Source: CAZPXZ01 sp965219495 (GTDB lineage: Bacteria; Pseudomonadota; Alphaproteobacteria; Rhodobacterales; CAZPXZ01). Taken from it: a stretch of 64,000 bases of DNA. The DNA lies in the NCBI GenBank assembly GCA_965219495.1, contig OZ244777.1, positions 1,426,001 through 1,490,000 on the forward strand, given 5' to 3'. Below the pieces are notes generated by a model. The model made no database searches, was not told the origin of the DNA, and saw only the letters and a program-made list of their open reading frames with translations. Shown here one piece after another: positions 1 to 7,787 of this stretch (the first letter of the stretch is position 1; each line of letters opens with the position of its first letter). The position numbers were made by a program, and so were the translations under genes.

Positions 1-249
1 GATCAGCGCGATGTCGGCAAGGTCGTTGGCCACGATTGCGTTTGTGACCATGGTGGTGCCGTGAACCAGGTTTTCCACATCCGCCCAAGCGAGATGAACC
101 GCACCCAGCGCCGCAAGCACGCCCTCGATCTGGTCGCCTGCGCGAGAGGGAACCTTGGCGGCCCGGGTTTCATTGCGCGTGCGGTTTATCGCAACGACGT
201 CGGTAAAGGTGCCGCCGACGTCGATTCCGACCTGCCATTTCCCCGGCAT
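1..249 (-). CDS. Hydantoinase/oxoprolinase (HyuA-type), N-terminal part, cut by window edge
   Basis: The first 83 codons of a hydantoinase A/5-oxoprolinase family protein run off the left edge of the window. The N-terminus carries the ASKHA-type phosphate-binding motif DVGGTFTDVV (about residues 10-19) and, near residue 63, the family motif HGTTMVTNAIV. These enzymes hydrolyse cyclic amides (hydantoins, 5-oxoproline) with ATP, usually together with a HyuB-type subunit, which would lie outside the window. The ATG at 249 is 23 bases after the stop of the aminotransferase gene on the same strand, so the two are probably co-transcribed and may act on related nitrogen compounds. Substrate cannot be told from this fragment. 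Confidence 0.85.
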   Translation of the reverse strand, partial: MPGKWQVGIDVGGTFTDVVAINRTRNETRAAKVPSRAGDQIEGVLAALGAVHLAWADVENLVHGTTMVTNAIVANDLADIALI

Positions 250-272
250 GCTGATTCTCCGCCCCCCTTCTG

Positions 273-1664
273 TCAGTCCTCCGCCAGCCCTTCCCCCGCA
301 GCATTCCGGTGCGTGTCATCCAGCGCACGGCCCAAGCGATCGAACATGTCGTCGACTTGGTTCTTGTCGATGATGAGTGGGGGACACAAGCCGATGGTGT
401 CATTCAACAGCGCGCGAACGATCAAGCCGTGTTCGAGCGCCCGGTTCACCGCGAAAGCCCCGACCTTTCTGGCGGAATCGAAGTTCTTTCTGGCAAGCTT
501 GTCGGGTACCAATTCCACCGCACCGATCAGGCCCACTCCCCTCGCCTCTCCGACCAGTGGATGATCCGAAAGCGCCCTGAGGCGTTGCTGGAATCTGGGC
601 GCAACCGACCGCACATGGCCGCCGATGTCGCGCTCTTCGTAAATTCTCTGGCATTCAAGTGCGATTGCGGCGGGAACCGGATGACCGGAATAGGTGAAAC
701 CGGTCCCGAAGATTCCAAATTCGCGGCTGCCCTCGACAAGGACTTCGTGAATCCGATCCGTCATGATGACAGCGCCAATGGGTTGATAGGCGGCCGAGAG
801 GGCTTTGGCCATGCTCATCAGGTCCGGCTTCAAATCGTAAGTATCGGCGCCAAACATCTTGCCGGTGCGATAGAAGCCGCTGATCACCTCGTCAACGATG
901 AAAAGGACGTCATAGCGTTGCAGTATCGGCTGGATCTTGTCGAAGTAGCCTTTCGGCGGCGGTATGACGCCGCCGGCGCCAAGAAACGGTTCGGCAATGA
1001 ATGCCGCGATGGTGTCCGGATCTTCACTGACGATCAGCTCTTCCAGGTTCTCGGCCAGGCGAGCGCCGAAGTCTTCTTCCGTCTCTCCATCCTTGCCGAA
1101 GTGGTAATAGTGCGGGCAGTCCGTATGCAGGATGTTGGCAATCGGAACGTCGAATGCGTTATGGGCGTAGGCGAGCCCGGTCAGACTGGCGGAAGCCAGT
1201 GTAACGCCGTGATACGCCCCCCTGCGGGCGATGATTTTCTTCTTCTCCGGCCGGCCGAGAATATTGTTGTAATACCATACGAGCTTGACTTGGGTGTCAT
1301 TGGCCTCCGACCCCGAGCACGTGAAGAACACCTTTGACATCGGCGCCGGCGCCCGCTCCACCAGGAACTCCGCCAATTCGATGGCGGGCTGCACCGTCTT
1401 GTGCGCGAAATTGTGATAGAATGGCAGGACTTCGAGCAGCCACGTCGCCGCCGCAACCAGGCGCTCCTCGCTGAAACCGAGAGCGGCGCACCACAGTCCC
1501 GCCAGCCCCTCGATGTAGCGCTTGCCGTCCTCGTCATAGACGTAAATGCCCTCGCCCCGAGCAAAGACGTGCGGGCCGCATTTCTTGTGCCAGACAAGAT
1601 CCGTGAACGGATACAGATGGTGGGCGATGTCCCGCGCTTGCGGGGAATTGACTGGCTCGAACAT
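273..1664 (-). CDS. Class III (omega-type) PLP aminotransferase
   Basis: A 463-residue pyridoxal-phosphate aminotransferase of the class III family (omega-amino acid:pyruvate / diamine transaminase group). Visible motifs are the cofactor-binding stretch VDEVISGFYRTG and the Schiff-base lysine in MAKALSAAYQPIGAV (Lys near residue 287). The frame is open upstream to 1847, but similarity begins at MFEPVNSPQ, and AAGGTGA lies directly before the ATG at 1664, so that start was chosen. The length matches the family. It is the upstream partner of the hydantoinase-type gene, suggesting an amine or amino-acid degradation operon. The exact amino donor is not readable from sequence. Confidence 0.88.
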   Translation of the reverse strand: MFEPVNSPQARDIAHHLYPFTDLVWHKKCGPHVFARGEGIYVYDEDGKRYIEGLAGLWCAALGFSEERLVAAATWLLEVLPFYHNFAHKTVQPAIELAEFLVERAPAPMSKVFFTCSGSEANDTQVKLVWYYNNILGRPEKKKIIARRGAYHGVTLASASLTGLAYAHNAFDVPIANILHTDCPHYYHFGKDGETEEDFGARLAENLEELIVSEDPDTIAAFIAEPFLGAGGVIPPPKGYFDKIQPILQRYDVLFIVDEVISGFYRTGKMFGADTYDLKPDLMSMAKALSAAYQPIGAVIMTDRIHEVLVEGSREFGIFGTGFTYSGHPVPAAIALECQRIYEERDIGGHVRSVAPRFQQRLRALSDHPLVGEARGVGLIGAVELVPDKLARKNFDSARKVGAFAVNRALEHGLIVRALLNDTIGLCPPLIIDKNQVDDMFDRLGRALDDTHRNAAGEGLAED

Positions 1665-1883
1665 TTCACCTTGCCGCCTGCCGCAAACATTATTGCGAAA
1701 AACGCCAGAATATTTCAATATTTGAAAGATACTGCACGAGCCTGTGCAACCTGTCAAGGGGGCGAATCGCTCCCGGATTCGCGCGTCATGGCGGTGGAAC
1801 GGGAATCCCACAGGTCTCGGCGGAACCAACATTAGAACTCCCGACATTCCGGCATAAGAAGTGAATCTTTTCAGGCATTTGAC

Positions 1884-1912
1884 TTGACACCTGCGCGGGG
1901 AGTCGGAATAAT
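1884..1912 (+). promoter_or_regulatory. Consensus-like sigma70 promoter at the edge of the mobile block
   Basis: TTGACA (1884-1889), a 17-base spacer, and AATAAT (1907-1912). It points into the mobile region and away from the aminotransferase. A ribosome-binding-like GAGGAG and a 19-codon open frame follow. Confidence 0.5.
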
Positions 1913-1951
1913 TCGGATTTAGCTAACCACCCCCGCCGAGGAGTTCCGATC

Positions 1952-2011
1952 ATGCTGCCTGCCCGTCTTGGCTTCATTCCCGACAACGCCATCGTCATCA
2001 GCGAGCAGTGA
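1952..2011 (+). CDS. 19-codon open frame behind a strong promoter (remnant leader or truncated gene)
   Basis: MLPARLGFIPDNAIVISEQ followed by TGA. GAGGAG lies 8-13 bases upstream and a good promoter about 40 bases upstream. The stop abuts the 88-bp direct repeat at 2012, so this could be the first codons of a mobile-element gene cut by that repeat. No family was recognised; it may not be expressed as a functional peptide. Confidence 0.25.
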   Translation: MLPARLGFIPDNAIVISEQ

Positions 2012-2099
2012 GCGTGCTCACATAGATTGATTTCGGATCGGGTGGATCCGATCAGATTCCGTGCATGAATGTCGATCGGTTCCCCCGGGGTGCTTGCAA
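2012..2099 (+). repeat. 88-bp direct repeat, copy A
   Basis: Nearly identical to 6351-6438 in the same orientation, with only a few differences in about 88 bases. Both start at GCGTGCTCAC and end in a CCCCGGGG-containing tract. Read on the minus strand both encode the same short peptide frame (PGEPIDIHARNLIGSTR). It is probably an end of an insertion element present twice. Confidence 0.8.
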
Positions 2100-2854
2100 G
2101 ACTCCCTGAACGCAAAAGGAAACCTCCTTTTTTGGCGCCTTCACCACCGGAATTCGACGGGCCTTGATTGCCGTTTGCGGCTTTCCCGCCATCGGGATTG
2201 AATGGCGAATAGTGATGGTGTCATCGCCAACCAGAACCTCTTTGACCAGAAGCTGAACGATTCGTTGCCGTGCCGGAACGGCGATGTTCTCGGCCGAAGA
2301 ACGCAATCGCGGCAGAAAGGCTGTCAGGGTTTCCGCGAACCGGAGATAGGTTTCCCGGTCCTGGGCTCGACTCACAACAAATTGCAATGCGGCATGAAGG
2401 GTCTTATTTCGTAATGTTGGGTTCAACATTACGAAATTGTGCCCCGCATGCCCGGGAAGAGCCGGTCATTGGCAACACGAGGGTCGTAAATCCCGTCTCC
2501 GTCCGACACCAGGCAGCCAACCAGGCCGCAATACTCCAGCAGCGTGTGCCAGTCTCGGCCATTGCGCGCAAGCCGGGAAGCCGCCACCGACAGGATCAAT
2601 CCAACTTCCTTGCGGCATATGGCGGCCGGCAGTCGGTCAAATCCGGGCCGCGTCACGCCGTCCCCGGAACGGCCAAGGTAGTCGTCAACGGTCTCGATCC
2701 GCCGCCACCCCAGTTCCCGCGCACGCTCCATCAGACGGTATTGACGCTGTCGGCTTTCCGGGTGGTTCCGCACCTGGCCCGGCGTGGACTGGCGCACAAA
2801 CACCCAGGCGGCACGGCTCAAATGCTCGGAGGTGATCCGGGAATCGTCATTCAT
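2052..2854 (-). pseudogene. Serine recombinase with internal deletion (N- and C-terminal pieces joined at a hairpin)
   Basis: The N-terminal piece (ATG at 2854 down to 2429) is a resolvase-type catalytic domain: VFVRQST with the nucleophilic serine, YLGRSGDG, then LILSVAASRLARNGRDW and GLVGCLVSDGDGIYDP. It stops just after GMRGTIS. A second frame from 2429 to 2052 is the C-terminal end of the same kind of large recombinase (RIVQLLVKEVLVGDDTITIR). Full-length relatives are several hundred residues longer, so the middle is missing. The break lies exactly in a perfect 14-bp inverted repeat (2406-2437). The enzyme would normally perform site-specific integration or excision of a mobile element; here it cannot be functional. 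Confidence 0.8.
2406..2437. repeat. Perfect inverted repeat, 14-bp arms, 4-base loop (hairpin site 1)
   Basis: Arms ATTTCGTAATGTTG (2406-2419) and its exact complement (2424-2437) flank the loop GGTT. The inner core is ATGTTG-N4-CAACAT, shared with the hairpins at 4954, 25303 and 28257. It sits at the internal deletion point of the serine recombinase. Confidence 0.9.
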
Positions 2855-3008
2855 TCTTCCCCCCTCCCTTCGCGCACCACGCCATCGCTTCCGCAATCGC
2901 CTCCGCCAAGAGCGCAACCAGCCGCATCCGTAGTTCCTCCGTCAACGGCTCCAACGGGTTCTTCTGCGGAAACAACTCCGCCAGCCTCTCCTGTCTTCGT
3001 CCTGTCAT
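2847..3008 (-). CDS. Small protein encoded just upstream of the serine recombinase
   Basis: A 53-codon frame from ATG 3008 (MTGRRQERLAELFP...) ending GGGKNE, whose stop overlaps the start region of the recombinase at 2854. The central stretch (EELRMRLVALLAEAIAEAM) is a likely amphipathic helix. The overlap suggests translational coupling to the recombinase in the ancestral element. The frame is open further upstream to 3185, so the start is uncertain. No function was recognised, and since the recombinase is broken the operon is probably dead. Confidence 0.4.
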   Translation of the reverse strand: MTGRRQERLAELFPQKNPLEPLTEELRMRLVALLAEAIAEAMAWCAKGGGKNE

Positions 3009-3521
3009 CTCGTTCTCCCGCAGCCACTCCCTCCAGCCCGGAAAGAAACGCATTGACAACTTCACGCGCCGCCAGGAGGCTTCGCAACGAAATCCGTGGC
3101 GGGTCGCGAACGTCCAGCGCAGCCATTTCCGCGCGGGCCATCCATTCCGGAAGATAGGCAAGCGCTGCATCCGGTTGCCGGACAATCAGAACACCCTTGC
3201 CGCCAACTACCCGACGCGCAACACATTCTTAAGGATTACGCCGGCTCGTCAGAGCCGAGCTTAATCTTTTTGAACGAAGCCGCGTCCCCCTGGGCGGGGT
3301 TTTCACGCTATGTGCAAAGTGTGGTTGCCTGGAAGCGTTGGCGGACGTTCAGCGGGCTTGTTCTGTGCTTGAAGCGTGCTGGATTCGAAGCGTTTTGAAC
3401 GACAGTGGGGTTGCGGGACGGCGGTTTGCCATCGGGCGGAATGGACGAGGGAACGGCGCGAACAGGACGCGGTTGGCCGGCTCGGTTCGGCGCTGGATTG
3501 GCCTTGGTTTGTGCGGCGTCT

Positions 3522-4781
3522 TCATGGCGCGGGGATTTGCGGCGGGGCTGGCGGGGGCGGATCCCGGGATGACGGCGGGCTGGTCTGGCGGGGGATTTCG
3601 CGGATCCATTGCAGCTCTGCGCCGCAATGGGGATAGCCGGGCGCGGTGGCCGGCTCCGGCTCGGCATCCTGGCCGGAAGCGTCGGCTTGGCTCCCGGCTT
3701 GGGTGTTTTGCGGGGGGGCGGTCTCGAAGTTGTGTTCGAAGCCGCCCAGCGCCTTGCGGGCGCTTGCGAGGGTTTTTGCGCGGCTTCCGTTGGCGAGGAT
3801 GCCGAAGTGGCGGATGCGGTGCAGGCGCTCGGGCAGGGCATGCAGCAGGAAGCGGCGGATGAACTCGCCGACGTCGAGGGTGGCGATCCCGTAGCGGGGT
3901 TTTGGCTGTCCGGGTTTGCGCGGCTTGCGGTAGCGGAAGGAGACTTTGCGGCCATCGAATGCGGTGATGCGGCTGTCGCCGATGGCAATTCTGTGGGTGT
4001 AGCGGGAGAGGTAGCGGAACACTTGCTCGGGGCCGCGGAAGGGTCGTTTCGCGTAGATATTCCAGGCCCTTGCGCGGGCGGCGGCGAGGACGGCGCGGAA
4101 CTCGGCGGGATTGGCGAGGTGGGCGATTCTGTCGTGGAACTCGAGTTCTCCGCGCGCCCAGGCGCGGTCGAGTTCTTCCGGGAAGCGGTTGCGGAAGCGG
4201 CTTGCGAGCACCTTGACGGGAGCGAAGAAGGTGCGGCTTCCGTTCTTCCATGTGCCGGTTTCGACATTGAAGCCGGCGTTGGGGACGATGCAGTGGAGGT
4301 GGGGATGGAAACCCAGCTTCTGGTTCCAGGTGTGCAGGACGGATGTGCCGCCGATCCGGCATCCGCCATGCCGGGGGTCGGCGGCGATGGCGCGCAGGGC
4401 GGCGGCGGCGGCGCGGGACAGGATATCGAAGACGACCGTGCGATTGTAGAACGCGATGTCGGCGATGCTGCGGGGTAGCGTGAAGACCAGGTGGAAGTAG
4501 GGAACCGGCAGGATCTCGGCGCTGCGGGCTTGCATCCAGCGCCGTGCCGCGAGGCCCTGGCAGGACGGGCAGTGGCGGTTGCGGCAGGAGTTGTAGAGCG
4601 GATGCTCGCGCCCGCAGGACGGGCAGCGGTAGAGATGGCCGCCGAGCAGGCGCGTGCGGCAGGCCTCGATGGCCGACATGATCTTGAGCAGGCCGCCGCC
4701 GAGGCGGCCCGCCATCTGCGCGGGCCGGGCCGGGCCGGCGCAACGGAAGATGTCCACCACGCCGGGGTGCGGTTCCTGCAT
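3522..4781 (-). CDS. IS91-family HUH transposase (element IS91-A)
   Basis: A 419-residue rolling-circle transposase. The N-terminal zinc-binding region reads YRCPSCGREHPLYNSCRNRHCPSCQ (cut here by its cysteine pairs: CPSC, CRNRHCPSC). The HUH motif is HPHLHCIVPNAG. The catalytic tyrosine region is VFRYLSRYTHRIAI. The C-terminal tail is rich in Pro, Ser and Arg. IS91-type enzymes nick single strands next to a GAAC/CAAG-type tetranucleotide and transpose without target duplication. The frame runs unbroken upstream into a tyrosine recombinase C-terminus with no stop between them. The start ATG 4781 (MQEPHPGVVD) was chosen from the start of family similarity. It appears intact. Confidence 0.8.
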   Translation of the reverse strand: MQEPHPGVVDIFRCAGPARPAQMAGRLGGGLLKIMSAIEACRTRLLGGHLYRCPSCGREHPLYNSCRNRHCPSCQGLAARRWMQARSAEILPVPYFHLVFTLPRSIADIAFYNRTVVFDILSRAAAAALRAIAADPRHGGCRIGGTSVLHTWNQKLGFHPHLHCIVPNAGFNVETGTWKNGSRTFFAPVKVLASRFRNRFPEELDRAWARGELEFHDRIAHLANPAEFRAVLAAARARAWNIYAKRPFRGPEQVFRYLSRYTHRIAIGDSRITAFDGRKVSFRYRKPRKPGQPKPRYGIATLDVGEFIRRFLLHALPERLHRIRHFGILANGSRAKTLASARKALGGFEHNFETAPPQNTQAGSQADASGQDAEPEPATAPGYPHCGAELQWIREIPRQTSPPSSRDPPPPAPPQIPAP

Positions 4782-4967
4782 CCGGGGTCGGGCGCGCGAC
4801 AGCGCGAAGTCCGAAACCGGATGGTTCAGCGACTCGAACATCTTGCCGGTGGCGCGGGCGTAGCCCCGCGTGGTTTCGGCATTGCGATGTCCGAGCGCGT
4901 CCTGGATGACATTGATATCGCCGCCGCGTTCATGCATATGAGTCGCCGCCGAATGGCGCCAATGTCG
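4782..4967 (-). pseudogene. Tyrosine recombinase C-terminal fragment in frame with the IS91 transposase
   Basis: The fragment carries box II of the integrase family (RHWRHSAATHM) and the LGHRN...TTRGY tail with the catalytic tyrosine region. It begins inside the hairpin at 4954-4985, where the usual H-x-x-R-H box is altered to R-H-W-R-H. Everything N-terminal of that point is absent. IS91-like elements often carry an upstream tyrosine recombinase gene; here only its last 60 or so codons survive, fused in frame to tnpA. Confidence 0.75.
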
Positions 4968-4985
4968 TGTGCGACATTGGCGCCA
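4954..4985. repeat. Perfect inverted repeat, 14-bp arms, 4-base loop (hairpin site 2)
   Basis: Arms TGGCGCCAATGTCG (4954-4967) and its complement (4972-4985) flank loop TGTG. The core is ATGTCG-N4-CGACAT. It is the breakpoint of the tyrosine recombinase fragment; on the other side the plus strand reads R-H-W-R-H followed by an unrelated NVLYF sequence. Confidence 0.9.
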
Positions 4986-5051
4986 CAATGTCTTGTACTT
5001 TTTACGTCGGGTAGCTGGCTTGAGGCCCTGCAAAGTCTCACGCTGAGTGCA

Positions 5052-5067
5052 GCATCACTCGACATAA
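5052..5067 (-). repeat. 16-bp repeat TTATGTCGAGTGATGC (recombinase core-like motif, copy a)
   Basis: Read on the minus strand; 15 of 16 bases match the copy at 5338-5353. The two copies bracket a 98-codon open frame. The motif resembles the core of the hairpins (TATGTYGAG). Confidence 0.7.
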
Positions 5068-5351
5068 GTCCATGCACGCAGTTTGCCCTTGGTATCCCAG
5101 ACGGCTTGTTCCGAGAGTGATTGCAGAGTTTCTGCGAAGGTCCAAACCATTCTCGCGACAACCCTCACTTCTAATGCATCAAACACTTGCGTTCCTGTTG
5201 CGGTCTTGCTGGCGATACGGACCATGAGTCCAGAAGCATCTTGATTCTCCATATCTCGAGTTGAATCTTGCAACGGAAGCCACAAGACCATGTCGAGTGA
5301 TTTGACCCTTTTCGCCAAGCGGCCCAAGGACTTGAACGCATCGCTCGACAT
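5055..5351 (-). CDS. 98-residue unknown protein bracketed by 16-bp repeats
   Basis: The frame opens with MSSDAFKSLGRLAKRV and ends KLRAWTYVE. It starts inside one 16-bp repeat (5338-5353) and its stop lies in the other copy (5052-5067), so the gene and the repeats form one unit. It contains no motif I can assign and is neither strongly hydrophobic nor basic. It lies between the recombinase breakpoint at 4985 and the 25-bp repeat at 5361, so it may be cargo of a small mobile unit or a chance frame. It lacks a clear ribosome-binding site. Confidence 0.3.
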   Translation of the reverse strand: MSSDAFKSLGRLAKRVKSLDMVLWLPLQDSTRDMENQDASGLMVRIASKTATGTQVFDALEVRVVARMVWTFAETLQSLSEQAVWDTKGKLRAWTYVE

Positions 5352-5353
5352 AA
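5338..5353 (-). repeat. 16-bp repeat TTATGTCGAGCGATGC (copy b)
   Basis: Partner of 5052-5067; together they are direct repeats 286 bases apart. Confidence 0.7.
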
Positions 5354-5360
5354 AATAATA

Positions 5361-5385
5361 GTAACCGTTCGGTTTTAGCGTGATG
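5361..5385 (+). repeat. 25-bp dispersed repeat, copy 1
   Basis: Starts GTAACCGTTCGG and ends CGTGATG. Related copies occur at 7763-7787 (minus) and 38970-38994 (plus). The central AACCGTTCGGTT forms short inverted arms around TT. It contains GTTC, the kind of tetranucleotide next to which IS91-type ends are found, so it may be an element terminus. Confidence 0.6.
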
Positions 5386-5396
5386 GGGCTGTGTAT

Positions 5397-6284
5397 TCAG
5401 CGGTTCAGGATTCGTTTCCGGTCTTTTCGCAGGGGGCGAAGCCAGATTTCCTTTTTGGGCAAGGCGTATTGGTTTTGGGTGTCGTAGCGTCCGCGGCCTT
5501 GGGTAGTTCCGACATGGATCCATCCGGCGGCGCGGTAGGCGGTTCCGACGAATCGCGGGGTCTCGACGAAGGTTTCGACGAGGACGGGGTTGATGTTGTA
5601 CTGGCGCTTCCAATCCTCGGGCAGGCGCTGTCGGGCGCTGGCGAGGATGTGGGAGGCGAGGTTGGGGATGCGGATCCAGGGCAGGATGAGGAACCTTGCA
5701 TTGTCGCACAGGAGCGGGAGGTTTTTCTCGCGGGTTTGCGGGGACCATCCGATGAAGCGGTCGCGCGGGGCGGTTTTCCATGCCGCGGTGGAGAAGCCGA
5801 GCATGGCGAGCGGCGCTCCGTCGCGGTCCTGGACGGCGTAGCGCATCTGGGCGTCGACCAGGGTCTTGTAGCCGAGATAGTGATAGCGTTCGATGAACTC
5901 GTTCCACAGGCGGCTGGCGCGGGGGCCGGCGCCGGTGACCGGGACGAAGCGCAGCGGACGGACCGCTTCGAGGGTGGCGGGGGGCGGGAACAGCGGCGGG
6001 TCGGTGGCCGCGGTGAAGGGGACCGGCTTGCGCCTGGCGCGCTTGCGGCTTTTCGCCGGCGGCAGGACGATCACCCCGTCGCGATGCATTTTCAGCATGG
6101 TGACCTTGGCCATCATGTGCTTGAGGCCGCCATCCGGCTTGCGCCAGCCGATGCGGCGGCAGAACTCCCGGGCCAGCCGGCTGCGGTTCAAGGCCGGCGG
6201 CCCGGCGATCATGGCGCGCAGCAGTGCCATCTCCTGGGCGCTGAAATCGCGCCCGTAGTAGCGGCATTCGACCTCACCGGTCAT
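5397..6284 (-). CDS. DUF4338 protein (DruA-like), mobile-element associated
   Basis: A 295-residue protein of the DUF4338 family, the domain found in DruA of the Druantia defence system. Recognisable features are the N-terminal winged-helix-like part (RSRLAREFCRRIGWRKPDGG), WNEFIERYHYLGYKTL, GFSTAAWKTAPRDRFIGWS, and the block NARFLILPWIRIPNLASHIL followed by VLVETFVETPRFVGTAYRAAGWIHVG. Stand-alone members are common in insertion-sequence contexts, and here the gene is surrounded by IS debris with none of the other Druantia genes, so a transposition or DNA-processing role is more likely than phage defence. The frame is intact. A second, broken DUF4338 sits at 42,192-43,360 fused to a transposase. 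Confidence 0.75.
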   Translation of the reverse strand: MTGEVECRYYGRDFSAQEMALLRAMIAGPPALNRSRLAREFCRRIGWRKPDGGLKHMMAKVTMLKMHRDGVIVLPPAKSRKRARRKPVPFTAATDPPLFPPPATLEAVRPLRFVPVTGAGPRASRLWNEFIERYHYLGYKTLVDAQMRYAVQDRDGAPLAMLGFSTAAWKTAPRDRFIGWSPQTREKNLPLLCDNARFLILPWIRIPNLASHILASARQRLPEDWKRQYNINPVLVETFVETPRFVGTAYRAAGWIHVGTTQGRGRYDTQNQYALPKKEIWLRPLRKDRKRILNR

Positions 6285-6350
6285 GGCGGTTCTTGCAGCC
6301 TGCGCCTTCGCTCTTCGCTCATCGTCCAGGGAAGCCAGATCGCCAGGTGT

Positions 6351-6438
6351 GCGTGCTCACAAAGATTGATTCCGGATCGGGTGGATCCGATCAGATTCCG
6401 TGCATGAATGTCGATCGGTTCCCCCGGGGAGCTTGCAC
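6351..6438 (+). repeat. 88-bp direct repeat, copy B
   Basis: Second copy of 2012-2099. It lies in the gap between the divergent DUF4338 gene and the zinc-ribbon remnant, and ends in a GC-rich hairpin of two CCCCGGGG blocks. Confidence 0.8.
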
Positions 6439-6491
6439 AAGCATCCCCGGGGGGTTTGTCTCTCTTGTTATCCAGCAGGAGAGACCAATCA

Positions 6492-6775
6492 ATGTTGCAC
6501 GGAATCCTCGTCGGCGCCAGTGAGTGGGCGCATTTCACCCGGATTGACGCGTCGATCGCGGAGGCGTTTCGCGAGGTGGGCTGCGGCCGCTGCGGGGGGC
6601 GGCTTCACGTTGCGGATTATGCGCGCGAGCCCCGTGGCCTCGGCTTCCGCCGGGGTGAGGGCTTCACGCGGTTCAGCTTCTGCTGCGGTTCGGAGGGCTG
6701 CCGGCGGCGGTCGACGCCGCCCTCGGTGCGCTAATTCGGTTCGCGGGTTTACGCCTCCGGATGCTTTCCGGTGGT
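6492..6775 (+). pseudogene. Zinc-ribbon IS accessory protein with a premature TAA
   Basis: The frame MLHGILVGASEWAHF... contains a CxxC pair (CGRCGGRLHVADY), an arginine-rich stretch (REPRGLGF) and a second CC...C cluster (FCCGSEGCRRR), then STPPSVR and TAA at 6732-6734. The reading frame continues directly with FGSRVYASG, which restores the family pattern PSVRF-GRRVY. A single nonsense change has therefore shortened the protein to 80 residues. Such proteins accompany IS66- and DUF4338-type elements and probably bind DNA or the transposase. A GGAGA lies upstream of the ATG. Confidence 0.55.
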
Positions 6776-6799
6776 TTCGGCGCTTTCCGGCGGTTGCAG

Positions 6800-7679
6800 C
6801 GCCGCGGCGGGTTGCTGCGGGCGCTCCGGTGGCTGTTGCCGTGGCGCTGCGCGAGCGATCGACATGAAACCACACCGCGTCGAGCGAAATCCCCACCCAC
6901 AGCCAGGCGCGGCGCGAGGCGCCCGCCTCGCCGAGCGCCTGGATCCGCCAGCTGGTCTCGCCGCCCTGGCGCAACCGTTCTGCCGCGCCAGGATCGCTTC
7001 CGAAAGCGGCGCGAACAGCGGCAGGAAACGGAGGATGCTGCTCGACAGGGTCCCCGCTGACAGCCGCAGTCCTTGCTCGCTCATCCATGCCGCGATCCGG
7101 TTGACCGGCCGGAAACAGGCATAGCACTCGTACAGGAAGCGCGCCCAGAAGCTGACGCCGTATGGCGTGTTCGCGAACAGCCGCGCTACCGGCGGCGCCG
7201 ACACCTCTCGCGGCGACGACGCGCAGTCGCAGGCCCGCCGCCGAAGCACGCGCCTGTGCGCCCGGACCTCCACTTCGACGATCTCCAAAACGTGCGAACC
7301 GTTCGCCACATAGGATGCGCCGCAAGTGCCGCAGACCCGGTCCGTCTGCGGTGGATCGCGCGCTTCCGTCTTCTTCGCCAGCTCCGGCCGCTGCGTGCGG
7401 CCATGCCCGGCGGCGCCGAACCGCCGCCGACACCGAAGCCAGCTTCTCGCGGCAACGCTCGAAACCCGAGCGCCAGGAATGCGCCGCTTGCCGCGCGCGA
7501 CCCGCCTCCCAAAACCGCGCCTCAGCTTCCGCCTGCAGCGCATCCGACCGTCCCTGTTCCCGTGCGTACAACCGCCGCCAGTCCGGCCCCGCCGGCAACG
7601 GCGCACACGCCAAAATCGGGTCCACCCCGCCAACCGGCGGGGCCGGCATCGTCCCATGCACATCGTCGCGAATCGCCAT
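6800..7679 (-). pseudogene. IS66-family transposase (TnpC) remnant, frameshifted and truncated
   Basis: Pieces in two frames make an IS66 TnpC in order. First, an N-terminal coiled part (DWRRLYAREQGRSDALQAEAEARF). Next, in another frame, the zinc finger CGTCGA and the conserved RRRACDCASSPREVSAPPV and FLYECYACFRPVNRIAAWM. Then, back in the first frame, RAWLWVGISLDAVWFHVDRSRSA. At least two frameshifts separate them. The DDE catalytic domain that should follow is missing, replaced by the oppositely oriented zinc-ribbon gene. Non-functional. Confidence 0.7.
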
Positions 7680-7762
7680 GCATCACACATAGCGCATCCT
7701 GAAACGGGTTACCAGTGCATCGGCCAATTCGGGATAATGGAAATTAACGGCCGCACGAAAAC

Positions 7763-7787
7763 ATCACGTGACAACCGAACGGTTACA
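7763..7787 (-). repeat. 25-bp dispersed repeat, copy 2
   Basis: Minus-strand copy of the repeat at 5361-5385 (GTAACCGTTCGG...CGTGATG). It directly follows the truncation point of the tyrosine recombinase at about 7806. Confidence 0.6.

Noticed and set aside
5397..6284. A Druantia anti-phage system.
   Set aside because: Only a DUF4338 protein is present. No DruE-like helicase or other Druantia genes flank it, only IS debris.
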